In this document: positions 1 through 11,579 of the stretch, piece after piece
How positions within the stretch are numbered: the first letter of the stretch is position 1
Layout of the letters: the number at the start of each line of letters is the position of its first letter
NCBI GenBank assembly: GCA_000827265.1
Contig: KN834785.1
Span: forward strand, 80,137-144,136
Length of the DNA: 64,000 nucleotides
Direction of reading: 5' to 3'
Origin: Collybiopsis luxurians FD-317 M1
Lineage: Eukaryota; Basidiomycota; Agaricomycetes; Agaricales; Omphalotaceae
Position numbers and translations under genes: made by a program
The notes under the pieces: generated by a model
Seen by the model: only the letters and a program-made list of their open reading frames with translations
Database searches by the model: none
Told to the model about the DNA's origin: nothing

Positions 1-1588
1 TTACAGGAGCGGCCAGCTGTGTCCGAGTGTAGCGAGTTTCGGAAGAGGCCTGAGTGAAGGAGCTGCTAATTCTTCGTCGTTCTTCTCGCATTGATGCTTG
101 ACTGTGCAAAGATATATCATCTCTAGACACTGAGGCTGAGCTCCCCTCTCTTTCTTCCTCCTCGCCGCTTCCCTCTGAATCTTCCTCTTCGATCTGCTGA
201 CCTCCTTCACTCTCTTTGTACCCTTCCCCTGTAGTTTGTTCTGTAAAATCTTTGGAGTCAAGAGACTCCTCATCTTTCTCTTCTTCTGCACGGACTTTCA
301 GACTTTCACTCATATTGGCCGAGACGGATGAGTTAGAAGGTCTTGTTTCTGGTCTTGATGAGTCTTCCAGAGTGAGATCTAGTAGGGCTGCATTCAAGTT
401 AACTGCAGCGGGAGGTTCAAGCTCCTCAGGCTCGCGAGCTGTACCAAAGGAATCTGAGGTGTGAGGCATATTTGGAGCCTGTGTCCGATCTTCGCTCGTC
501 GGAGAGGAGTAATCCAACTTCTCAGTCTGGACATATAGAGCTCTTTCGCGATCAAAATCAGTCAAATTGGAAGCTGGCGAACGTGAGGCAGCAGGAGGGT
601 CCAATTCGGTCACTCCGAGGGGCGATTGATCCACGCGGCCGCTTCTAGTAGAATTGACCGCGGTATCTGACAGCGAGTCGACATCACCGGATTTATTCAA
701 GGGGATGACAGTATTCCAGATCGCATTACTATCGGTTTCGCTAGTTGATGAGAGGTTTTTGCCCAAGCCGAGGTCGGAGACCATCCAACGCATAATTTGT
801 AGAGTTTGCTGGTTTTGCGGCATGATAACCATACCAGTTTCTTTCACTGGATAGAGAAGAAGGAGAGGATCATCGCGGATGTCGTATTCCAACTGCTGAG
901 TATCTTCTAATTGATGGGTCGGGGGTTTGAGAGAAAGTGTGACTATGGCGGCATCCTTTGAAGCTTCGACAACTGAATTCCATGAGCCCACCTCCATAGT
1001 CTCGCAAAAAGAGATACGCGAATCGGCCTACCTGAGGGTAAAGGCGGTTTTTCCTGTATCATGTTTGCCAAACTGACGATCATCCAATTTAGAGAACTTA
1101 GTGTGGCCAACGAGCATGGCCACTTCGGATCTCCGAGTTTTCTCAAACCGTCTTCCACAACCGTGGAAAGAAGCATCTGAACGGAAATATCGGGGAGAGA
1201 GTGGCCGATCGTCCAGAGTATCAGAAGCATTGTCCTTGCCTTCTGGGCTCCGTTAGGATCGAGAAGCTCCGTAATACGCTTAAAATGAGAATATTGAGCT
1301 GCACAGACAATTGGCAAATTCTAAATTACATCCTGGCGAGCGGGTTCAGAAAGTTAAGTACAAACCAGTCTGAGATAAGAATACTGCAAGGCTTTCAGAA
1401 TGAGGAGCGGCTTGCGGGACTTCGAATTGGGACTTTGCTGGTCGGAGATAGTCCAATACCGAATGAACAGATAGGGCACGATAAACCGCATCCCTTTGCT
1501 CGTCCTTGGTTCTTCGGTTTCCAAAAATCCATCCAATTCTACGAAACTTGCTGAAGCTGGAATTTTCGAGATTTCCAGGATTTATCAT
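1..1588 (-). CDS. Unknown-function protein, paralogue of the neighbour at 2355-3327 (C-terminus off the left edge)
   Basis: I read three exons, 1366-1588, 1032-1298 and <1-972, with GT-AG introns of 67 and 59 bp, both phase 1. The start ATG at 1588 is the first in an open frame; an upstream exon cannot be excluded. At least 487 residues are encoded. The first ~190 align by eye with the gene at 2355-3327: shared blocks are 'ALSVHSVLDYL' against 'ALSIHPALDNL', 'SHFKRI' against 'KHFKRL', 'MLLILWTIG' against 'MLILLWIIG', and 'DDPLLLL' against 'DDPDLLL', and both introns fall at matching places. From about residue 260 the protein becomes a Ser/Glu-rich, acidic, low-complexity tail (mostly below position 620) that runs open to base 1. 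I do not recognise the family and see no signal peptide or membrane segment. Confidence 0.7.
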
Positions 1589-2354
1589 CGGGATACGCTG
1601 TGGAAGATGATGAGGAAGGAGCCCACGAAGGCCTTTATATTAACCCCGAGAACTACTCTCAATCCACTGCGCCGATCAACTTGCGTGTGATGGTATTTCG
1701 TTGAATCTTGATTAGGATTTACAGCCGTTTGCAAAAAGTCTTGCCCACTCGAGTTTCAACCACTGTTTATTTGTATTTAGTATTTTGACAGGATTCCTAT
1801 ATAATTCAAGTGCCGGTATGCCCGAAGATAGCGACGGACCCATCGTCGGATGGTGGTTCCATACGATTTGGTGGGCCTGGGCCTCGAAATGTATAGGATG
1901 AGTAAATACAGATAAACAGCTGTTGAAAGCTCGAGTGGGCAAAACTTTTTGCAAACGGCTGTATGAATAGTATAGAAATGAGCAGCCTGCGACATGATTA
2001 ATGAAAACGTGAATCACGGTCTCGGCAGTCTATGAATGGACCGACCACGCCCCCCGCAGCTGGAACGTGGAGTTCAGTGTAACTTGAGCCAGTAAAAATA
2101 AATTAAAAAAAACAGTGGAAACCACTAAACCACTATCGCGGTAGGTAAAACTTCGGAGCCGAGGGCAACGTTTCTGCCTCATTGCATTTTATATACGAGA
2201 AACTAAACGATAATAGGATAAGTGCATTGACTCAACGGAATCTATAGCATTGGCGAAATCCAGAAAACTGCCCAGTGACGCGTGTCTCTCTTGAACTGGC
2301 CTCGTCTCATCGGTTCTTCGTAACAAACCGCGAAACCTTATGACATATTGACCG
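1589..2354. other. Spacer between the two unknown paralogues
   Basis: No convincing gene. It holds the MITE at 1722-1961 and, next to the downstream gene's stop, an alternative open minus frame (2189-2485) discussed under findings. The segment 1589-1720 is probably the promoter and 5' leader of the gene ending at 1588. Confidence 0.6.
1722..1961. mobile_element. 240-bp MITE with ~60-bp terminal inverted repeats and TA target duplication (Tc1/mariner type)
   Basis: The left end starts cagccgtttgcaaaaagt at 1722, and the reverse complement of the right end (from 1961 inward) starts with the same 18 bases. Similarity continues for about 60 bp per arm with a few substitutions and small indels. 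The element is flanked by TA on both sides (1720-1721 and 1962-1963), the target duplication of Tc1/mariner transposons. The interior has no transposase frame, so it is non-autonomous. No second copy was seen in the window. Confidence 0.8.
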
Positions 2355-3327
2355 TCATTCAGCCCAAACACTTCCATTGTGGTCACATCGACAGTGGGCA
2401 TTCCAGTATGCCTTCTCGTCGAAGTCTTCCTCACGGCTGACGTCTTTCCCAAGCCGATAATAAGTTGTAGCCCAGTTAACAACAAGCTCTGTCAGCTTGG
2501 ACTCCGGAATGAGAACCGACCCTGAGGCTACTCGATGCAGGAGAAGGTCAGGATCGTCGCAGATATTGTACGGAATTATTTGGTGTTCCGGGAGGGTGTG
2601 AGGCCACGAAAGACCGTTCAGCGGACGTGGCATCTCGTCTGTGGCATCGAAATCAATACCCTGGAACGGATTGTAGCCTGCATAAGAAGCGAGATGAGAG
2701 AAATCGTAGCGAACGATAGCGCCTAAAATCCTTACCTTGCTTCAGAGGCAGCTTTTTCTTGATCGTCTTCCGCAAACTAACGAAAACCGATCTCAATTTG
2801 GCGATTTCTGTCGCTAAATCTGTCGCTTCTTGTCCCACGACATTTTGAGGACGAGTCGTCGCTCTAAGTTGAATTCCTGATTCACAGACTTTCGAAATGA
2901 GGTTCTCAACCGCCCCATCTTCTAATTGATTCCCAATAATCCACAATAATATCAGCATTATCGTCGCGCGTGTACCTATCGTCCCCAGGGGTGCCAATCT
3001 TTTGAAATGTTTATCTCTTTGTCCTAGGGATCGATGTAAGGCAATTCGACAAGTAACTTGCTTGAGTCACATACCGGAAAATAGTCTCTTTAACCATGAC
3101 TTTGAGCGAGGAGATGGTGAATAGATGGCGAAAAGTTTCCTGAAAGAGCTGTCAAAAGGAGAGGGCAATTGAAGATTGTCGAGAGCTGGATGGATTGACA
3201 ATGCCTGATAGACGATGAGACGAGCATGCTCGCGTTGCCTTTTCCTTTCTACCATCGCATTGTTCACGACTTGTAGTGAGATGCGGACTTCCTGTAAAAT
3301 TTGGGCAATGTCAATGTTAACACTCAT
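2355..3327 (-). CDS. Unknown-function protein, paralogue of the gene at 1-1588
   Basis: Three exons, 3075-3327, 2736-3023 and 2355-2677, with GT-AG introns of 51 and 58 bp, both phase 1. They join to 864 nt, coding for 287 aa. The start is the ATG at 3327 opening a continuous frame. The first intron's acceptor was set to the AG at 3024-3025 because only that choice restores the frame and the block 'KHFKRL' shared with the paralogue. The protein is mostly soluble and helical-looking, without signal peptide, membrane span or recognised motif. It lacks the long acidic tail of its neighbour. The last 20 or so residues look less protein-like than the overlapping alternative frame (2189-2485), so a small indel near 2400-2480 or an unseen intron may alter the true C-terminus. 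Confidence 0.65.
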
Positions 3328-4105
3328 TACGATGATGGTTCTGGATGAGAAAAGTTGTATCGAGGGAAGTTGCTACTACAAGGGTACGTGTGTAGGAGAA
3401 AGGCAATGATCTCAAAATTTTGGCCAAAAGATATGGCATCTGCAGCATGCTTGATGACATGTTTTCCCTTCATTAAGCAATCTCACAGTGCGAGTGAGCA
3501 TGTGAGGCACAGCAAGATTCTGTCTGTCAAAATCTTGTAGGCGGCGATGGAGTCGCAATAAAGATACCACCAAAGTATCACAGGTCCACGAGTCCCATTT
3601 TCTGAGGCTGGCCAGTGACCACGTTCGAAGGACAGCCTGTAAAAATCAATCTTCTATCATGTATGGCAAACAGTCTGCAGTATCTCAGCTCGATGAAAAG
3701 ATTACTATCGCAAGGGGACCGCAATTCCAACTGTCCAATGCTGGTGTCTAATTACACTGTACGTTGTTTGCCATGGGTTAATAGCATGAATAAAAGAGAG
3801 TCTTTGTAGGTTAATTAACTTCAATTAGCTGCGAAGACGATAGCATGTCGCCTGGGAGCACTAGTTCTGTAATGTTGATACTTCCCCGACGGCTTTGTCA
3901 TTGCTTGACCCGAATTTTACATAGCATTCGTCCGCCGCCGGAAACTGACCATTCGTCGATAAAGAACATTTGTTTCGTCAACGCTAGCCACCGTTGAAGA
4001 TCCTCAGGATCCAGAAAGTTAATTCAAAGGCCAAAGGGCGCATATTGTCACGTCAAATGCTCTTTCATCGTCGAAAACTGATTGTATGAGGCTACAGATG
4101 TGATG
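3328..4105. other. Spacer; no gene recognised
   Basis: It lies between the start of the unknown gene at 3327 and the stop codon of LTN1 at 4106. Short open frames exist on both strands, but none has splice sites or conservation I could use. It should hold the promoter of the gene at 2355-3327 and the LTN1 3' untranslated region. Confidence 0.5.
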
Positions 4106-7100
4106 CTAATGTAAAATATCTGAGCGGCAAAGGGGGCAGCTCGAAGAATGACTCGTGTTGAACCACTGCAAAGAAAAAAAAAAAAATTCTCAAATCAGTG
4201 TCACTCAAATAGAAAAACTCCTCGGACCTTGAATAGACATGCGGCGTGAAACCTGTTTTTGCATGTATTACATGGCTTTTTCGGTAATGACCCGTCCATG
4301 ACACTGATAAGTCTGTTGTCGGCATACGTTATTATCAGAACATGTTAGAGCTTACAGTAGGTTGGAAGGAACTTACGAATAGCAGATCGCGCATTCCACT
4401 TGTCCGGCAAAGTGACCTGTCACGTTCTTTTTGAACAAGGCCAGGCCATCTACGATCCGCCCATTCTATTGGTCAATCATTTGTTAGTTGAACGTGCTGT
4501 ATAGGCGAAACTGAACAATTCACCTGAGCCCAAATAGTCTGTTGGACGGCCAAAATCCACGAGCGCCATCGATTATCGTCCACACCAATCTTCTTCGTAT
4601 CCCTGATTTCGATACGATGTAAGGGCCAATCGCCGGGAATCCTTAACCGAATTTCCAGCTGTTGCTCGTCTACTAAATACGACGCCGTAACTTCGTTGAC
4701 TGCTCCCGAAGCAACTTTGACAGTAAGCTGATTCTCATCGGTTGAAAGTTCCGATTGTGCCTCAGGGCTTTTGACATGGTCAAGTTCGGTACGTATAAGA
4801 ACAGGTGAAAAATGCGAGGAAGTGTAGGTCGCGACTGCTGAGGAAAGTTGTCGATCACGGCAATCCAGGACCCAGGTATAGATAAGAGATGGAACGGTGA
4901 GAAGAGCGCGGTAGTATAGATGAGCCGCAAAAGTTTGAACGCCGCAGAGGGACCCGGTCTCATAAACTAAATGAATATTTAATATTGATCGGAGCTCAGA
5001 AGAAAAGGTTCAACATACACTGCACGTAGAACTTGTCAACGCCCCATATATCAAGTTTAAATGCCTTCACGATCCCGCGATCGATACCTAAAAGTCCGAA
5101 TATGTTCGGAATGAAATGTCGTTCGATCACGCCTGAGCTGCGAAGTTGTTCGATGTAACTCATTCGGACTTTCATGGACTGATAACGGAATGTCAAAAAA
5201 GTCCGTAACGATAGGAAAGGAGGTCAAGAGACTTACAGTATCCGCGAAAAGATCGAATAGAAGCATCCATCCCAGTAGATACACAAAAACGTTCTAATGG
5301 ACTCGCCTCAGCACTGCCGAAGAGCAACGAAGAGCAACACGTACCTGTTCGTGCTCCCTGTCCGCACTCACATCGTCATAGTCCAAGTCTAGGTTTATCG
5401 TTCGTGACAGTAAAACCATCAACTCGTCTGGCAGTTTTGCCTTGAAGATGCCCTCCGTATCCAATCCGGCTTCCATAACGAAATGCTCGGTTCGCTTTAG
5501 GGCGGCTTTCTGAAGTATCTGGTAGGCGAGTTGGTGGTGTTGGACCAGCGGGGAGATAGTAGCAGATGAAAAGAGCGACGTTATTGACGAGGGAGAGAAC
5601 GAAGCGGAAGAAGGACCGTAGGAAAGTAAATGACACATCTGCGAGTTCGAGTGTATAAACGTTACGCTGTGCGGGAAATATGCAATGCAGAAGACGTACC
5701 TTTGGCAAGGATTCATTGTCAACCAATTCATCCGGAAGGTAATTCGCAACTAGCTCCAGCACAAGTTTGCGGCAAACGTTCTCAGGAATTGACCACGAAC
5801 CCATATCCGAGCTGGCCTCTACTGAAACTTCTTCGTCTGTGCCGTCACCCAAGAGCAGATCCCGAACACCCTTCATAACACCATCTCGTCTTTCAGCCCA
5901 TTCTGCCCTTAAAGATTTGTTAGTCGAGGCGAGATCCTGGATATGGCCGATGAGGCGGAGAGTACGAGCAAGTGTGACAAGTTGGAGAGAGGAAGGGTTC
6001 AACCTTGGCCTAGGAGAGTTGAACTTGATTTCACAATTCTAAAGCACAATAGTTTTAGGGGATTGAGAAGGGAAAAAAATACACAGATAACTCACCTCAA
6101 TGTTATTCTCCAGTACATCGAATATAAATTGCCAGTGACTTCCAGGAACGTTCTGTAGAATCGGAGCAAAGTGGAAAAACGTCAAGGACATGGCGCTCTC
6201 AAGCTCCTCCATACTATCCCCGTCACTTTCATCCTCTTCGTCGTCATCCTCCGCACCTCCCTCAACCCATTTCTGACATGCTTTCATTACATTCACAGCC
6301 CTCTGAACTGGTAAAAATTCCACCTCGCTTTCGACATCTGGCGCTGTACCCACAACCAATTTCAACAGGATTCGCAATCCTTCTGAAGTCGCACGGGAGA
6401 GGGGTACGCCGAGGAGAGAAGAAGCGAGTTCGTTTCGATAGCGGTCGAGCCGAGGGAAGGAAGAAGACAAGGAGGAAGGAAGGTTTGCTACAAGGGTCGA
6501 TAGAATCGTGATTCCGGTCAACGGTGCCCGCGCGGACTTTTCGGGTTCAGAAATCGTTCTCGCGTATTGGATCCACAAGCTTGCTTCCTCTTCCGAAATG
6601 CTCTCTCCACCGATACCTGTCTCGAAGATGCGGAATAAGACTTCTCTAACGATTCGACAATCACGGTAGGAATCGGTTTGGGTGGCTGAGCGGATGATAG
6701 AAAAGATAAAAGTGGCGATGGACGGAAGGGATGGATTAGAGATATTGGTATTTCTCGCAGAGAGCGTCCGACATAAATCTTTTCTCCACTCTCCAGCTCC
6801 CGCTCCTTCCGCAGACGCAAAGACATAGGCCACAATCTGCTGTACCTTTGATACAATCTCCCTACATCGTCGACTCCGATCAGGAGTATCGTCGTCACCG
6901 AAAAGCGGGCTGCTGGTATAAGCAGCAGGAACCATAGTCACGCCTTCAGCATACACACCCAGCGCCAACAGGTGTCGAAGAATCCACCAAGAATTCGAAG
7001 GAGCTGCTCCTGTCCCGTCCGCAAAGAGCTTTCTTGCAAGTCCCAAGTCATCGAAGATGATTCGCAGGAGAGCAAGGACGTATCGAGCATAAATTTGGGG

Positions 7101-10100
7101 GTTGCCGTTGGATGCTAAAGGGGCAGCTGACGAGCTGAACAGAGAAGCGTAACCTGCAAGTTCATCAACAACACCCAAGCTTCCATCAATGGGAGCGCCG
7201 TTGAGTCCATCGAGTAACGTATCGAGTGAAGCTTGTGATGGAAGGAGGGCTTCAATAGGATTGTTCATTGATCGAGGGGAGCCCAGAGACTTCATAGACC
7301 CCCGCAGTGCATCGAAAGCTTCGACAACGTCTTCTGCACTACACCGGGACGCTGATCCGGTATTGGCGAGCAGGACTCGGAGTTTCGAAATAATAGTCGA
7401 ATACACGACGGACATGAGTTCCGTATTGTTAGACGCACGAGTCTTCGTCGACGCCGTCCAGATCCGCAGCGCTTGAGTAGAAACGCTCTCGATACGTTGA
7501 ACCAGATTTCCAGCATCCTCAGACTTCGCTTCAAAGAGGAGCGAAGAACGAGGTAAGATATGAGCGAGAAGGAATACACTCGGGGGAATCTTCGTCGTAG
7601 GGGGTAGCGTGGAAGAGGATGAAGATGTAGGCACATTGGAATCGGAAAGAGGCTGCAAAAATACCGGGGATTCCAGAACCACCTCGATCAGGACCAAAAG
7701 CCGATCCAGTTTGTCCAACCCGGTCAAATATTCATCGTCAGCTTCGAATCCCCCAATTCCCAACAAACTTTCCGTTCCCTCGCCAAAACGATCAATGAGC
7801 ATATCCACAAGTCGGACGAGGCCAGAGGTGGTGAGGAGGGGATGAGAAAGACCTCCGGCAGTATGGGATAGAGAGAGGAGCTTGCGCAGTTGAGTTAAAA
7901 CCGTAGACGAGGACGAGGAAGGAGTGGAAACAGCGCCCTCCGCGAGTCCGAAGAGAATCTCATCAAGGTCATTCGTGGCGGGCTTCAGCCGTTCCATAAC
8001 CCCCCGTCCTCCCCGCCTTGAGCATATCAAGTCGAGTAATGCCAGTAGCCGTCCTAACACGGTCGCTACATCACTTGAATGTGAATGCAAATCGTCAACG
8101 ACCTGCTCGAGCAAAGAAATCCAGAGAAGTGACCCTTGGGACGCTTCCCGCTGAACCAAATAGACCGCAAGAAGACTGAGACCCTCTTCCCCCTGTTGAG
8201 ACTGACTTTGCGAGCATAGTAGCAGGAGCTTGAACACATTCTGTACAACAAAGGTGTCAATTTTGGTTATCACATCGATGTCACCCGCTGCGGAAATCGA
8301 CACATTCCCTTCAAGATCGAATCCAAAAGTTCGTAAAAGCTCCGTCAGGAGGGATAACGCTCCCAAACTTCCCGTTGCCGGCGACTCGGCGTCAACGACA
8401 GCTTGCACGCATCTGTCCAGAGTGATACTGAAAACATCGAGAAGAAGTAGGTGAGAGAGTGACGCATCCGAAGAGTCCGTACGAAGCGCGTGCAGCACGC
8501 TCGACACTAGGGAGGAAAGCTCCTTGGAGTTTTCCGCAGCGCCAGCGGCGCTAAGAGCGTTTTCCTTGATGAGCTGTGCAACCGACTGCCAAATATCATC
8601 GTGTAAACTCGATGACCCTTCCACTTCAGGTAAGCCCTTCAACCCGCGCAAAGCTCTTCCAAATGCTGAACCGACAACATCAGGAGCTATCCGTAGCCTC
8701 CTGAGCTTCTGCTTCGCCTCTCCGGTAGCGATAGTAGTAACCTCCGCCCAAACACGCTCGATTTGTATGCGGACGAGATTGGCCAGTGCGTCCGGCAGGA
8801 TTGCGTGCGTTTCAGGAGAATGCGAGGAGCGTACTCGCCGCACGAGGAAGACCACACATTCGAGGATAGCTTCGACGAAGGCTTTCGCCGCTCTGTCCCC
8901 TCCAGGTCCTGAGAATACACGGTTAGGAGTAAGTTTGCTATTATCCGCTGGTTGAGGATCCAAAGCCGCCCAGAACGCGTCAAAGAGGGAGGAAAAGGGT
9001 GGTGGCGAAGGTTCGGAAGGTTCGGGTACAGCAGTAGTTGATAGTAGGATGCTCGACGGAAGCGTCGAAAGGACGACCACGACGGCTGGATACGCCTGTA
9101 CAGGCGAACCGTTGCACCCTCTTTCGAGGAACGATAGAAAAGACTGGTACGCTGACGACACAGCTTGACGTGAGGTATCAGGTGCCGAAGCCGAGGTATC
9201 TGCTTCGCCCTCGCCCTCGTCGGAATCCGAGCCTGAATCAGAATCTCCGAAGTCGCTATCGGAGTCAGTATCATTCAAGTTTGAAGATTCGGGTTGGGAA
9301 TGAGAAGCTGTATATTCTATTTCCCACTGCCAAGCTTCAGGGTTCTCTGCAAATTCGCCACAAAAAAAAGACAAAAAGGATCGCGTCAAATTTGAAAAGA
9401 AGGGAAGCCGAAGGACAAGCGTACCTTTCAAAAATCTTAACAGTGGCTGCCACATGATCCCCTGCACACCAGTGTCGAGCTCATCCCAGGCGCTGTGAAG
9501 CACAAACGTGCTCAGTATGTGTAGTAAATCCGATACCCTCCCGCTATCCGTGCCGGGCAATGCAGCAGCAGATTTCAACGCGTCCAATATACTACCCACA
9601 GCACCTACAAGACGCCAGGCAGCTTTGCGTACCGGAGGTTGCTCGAAACCAAAGGACTCTGGGCTATTTCCAATTAATGAAGACCAAAGCTTTGGTTCGA
9701 CCAGCGAAACCAATAACTCGTCGGCAACACCATTTGAAGGTTCGATACGCGACAACATCCAAGCTAACGCTCCCAGACCCCCGACGCGAATTCTGGCGTC
9801 ACGGTCAGCATCGGTTTCGAGGGAATCAGATTGGGCTTCGTCAGCATCTGTTCTCATTTCGAGAGGGGATGAAACGACAGATATGTTAGCGGAAGGCTTG
9901 CCCTTGTTCGGAGGTTGCTTTCCTTTTGTAGCCTTCTGATTCACCGATGCTTTTCCTCTGGAAGAAAGATGAGGCGTAGGAGTATGAGCTGGAGGAGGAG
10001 GAGGGGGAGGATTAAGATAGGTATACAATTCAGTGGGGTCGAGTATCGCTCGTTGAGCAAAGGTCGTTATGGATGTAATCTGGGATCTAGAAGGGGTAGT

Positions 10101-10811
10101 CTGAATAAATCTATTCCAGCTTTCTGAAGCAACGTTCGCAACGGTCGGATCGATGTCGTGAACAGCCAGAGCCCATATCCCAAGGACATCTGCGGCCTCC
10201 AAGTTGATATTCGATTGCGTTTCCAGCCTGATCTGGTCAAGAACGGCAGGGATTCCGATGAATGAGCGATGTACACTTGCTGCTGCAAGGCGTATACGTC
10301 TAGATGCGTGTAATAAAAGTTGAGGAAGATGGGATAACTGAACGAACGTATATTAGATTCAATTCAACACATAATGTCGCGTCGGACGTACCCAAACTGG
10401 AAGCATATCAACTAATATCTGCACCTGATCGTCTTCCCTTCTATTCAACCAACTATTGTCCAGTTCATCGAGGGCCTTCTCCCTAGTCTTCACCGCCTTC
10501 TTGCCCAGGTTCCTCAGAACGATGACCAATTCCGGAGGCAAGACATAAGCCAGCCCAGTTGAATCCAAAGGATCCGGTTTGACTGGCTGAGGTTTTGTGG
10601 GTGCAACATATGCTTTTTGGCGCTGCTGTTTCTCCAACTCCTTTAGCTCTTTCTTGCTCAACTTTTGCTTCTTATTCGCTCCACCGCCGCCGCCGCTCTT
10701 CTTCTTGGTCGTATTCTTCGGTGGCCCATCGGATTTAGATCTAGTATTAGGTGTCGCTGATCCAGAAGATTTGGATGTGGATGGGCCAGATTTCTTTGCG
10801 CCCTTGGGCAT
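4106..10811 (-). CDS. LTN1: Listerin, E3 ubiquitin-protein ligase of ribosome-associated quality control
   Basis: Listerin binds stalled 60S subunits with the RQC factors and ubiquitinates the trapped nascent chain in the cytosol. Eleven exons join in frame: 10392-10811, 9425-10337, 6096-9346, 5700-6038, 5345-5638, 5237-5293, 5019-5178, 4524-4966, 4377-4465, 4228-4312, 4106-4165. That gives 6111 nt and about 2036 aa, somewhat long for the family. The N-terminus is Lys/Ser/Gly-rich, then comes the conserved start of the HEAT-like solenoid (after 'LPPELVIVLRNLGKKA'). An acidic Asp/Ser tract lies near residues 465-495. The C-terminus has the family block 'LDCRDRQLSSAV', an RWD-like stretch, and a RING: CAIC, CNTC, FHAAC and CPLC, followed by 'RSDILH' and stop. 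Introns are 51-78 bp. The 78-bp one (9347-9424) is in frame without a stop, so it is easy to miss. The start at 10811 is the only ATG that opens the conserved N-terminus. All key RING ligands are present. Confidence 0.95.
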
Positions 10812-11579
10812 GACGGAAGGTGATCAAGTCAAGTCGAGATATGAGTCATCATTTGCCGAAATATCGCTAAGGCGCTTTGAGGGCGCCAATTAATTGGCGC
10901 TGAAACGTCCACTTCCTCCTGTTGCCTTCGAATTCATAGTCAAACAATGTCTTGTCGGGCTTGCGAACGATATCTTTTTTCCCCTTTTGTTGGAGAAATT
11001 ATGGCTTCTTATGAGCTCTGGCTGGGGAATTGCCCAAATTCCTGTTGAGTTCGCGGCCGAAAGGACTTCTCAAATCCCAGCTGCGGAAGCTTGATGATCA
11101 GAAAGGCCTGATGATGCTTAGATGCGTGCAACTACGGACCTCGGTGCTGACCCGTCCACTGTCTGTCTTCGTTCATTCCATTTCAGAGAATTTTTATCGT
11201 AGTGGGGAAGAAGAATGAGTAAGGTAATCGTGTAGAAGGGCGATATGGTGGCCCAATGGTGTACATATGTGTCCCTGAAGATCACAATTTTCTTTGCCGT
11301 TGTCATCGCCCCTCTCTGCTATTCACAAATCAATCCGTTGATTGTGTTTAATATTCTTCCGACGTCGAAAGATCTGATCAACGAGTCAAAATCTGTGGAA
11401 GGACACTTCCACGCGGGCGGGTTGAATGATGGTGTTCCGCTGGTGCGAATAGAAATAGTTGTGGGATATGCTCCAATAATATTGGGGCCTTATTCTACAG
11501 CTTTCACGCACTGCCGTGTGGATGGGATATTTAGTTCAAACTCACACCGAAATCCTTCTCGTTCAGTTCCACTATCATC
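10812..11579. other. Divergent promoter spacer between LTN1 and DUF6535 copy 1
   Basis: 768 bp separate the two divergent start codons. Apart from the palindrome at 10883-10900 I see no strong element. The promoter module found before DUF6535 copies 2-5 is absent here, so copy 1 is probably controlled differently. Confidence 0.55.
10883..10900. promoter_or_regulatory. Perfect 18-bp palindrome holding two back-to-back CCAAT boxes
   Basis: The sequence gcgccaattaattggcgc is its own reverse complement and contains CCAAT on both strands two bases apart. It lies about 72 bp upstream of the LTN1 start codon and 680 bp upstream of the divergent DUF6535 gene. CCAAT boxes are targets of the fungal HAP/NF-Y complex, so it is a plausible LTN1 promoter element; that role is inferred. 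Confidence 0.5.

Noticed and set aside
6039..10202. Many open frames on the plus strand opposite LTN1 (up to 143 codons)
   Set aside because: They mirror codon structure of a long conserved gene and have no splice or domain support.
10894..11094. 66-codon frame in the LTN1/DUF6535 divergent spacer
   Set aside because: Short, no conserved motif and no splice context; the spacer is better read as promoter.
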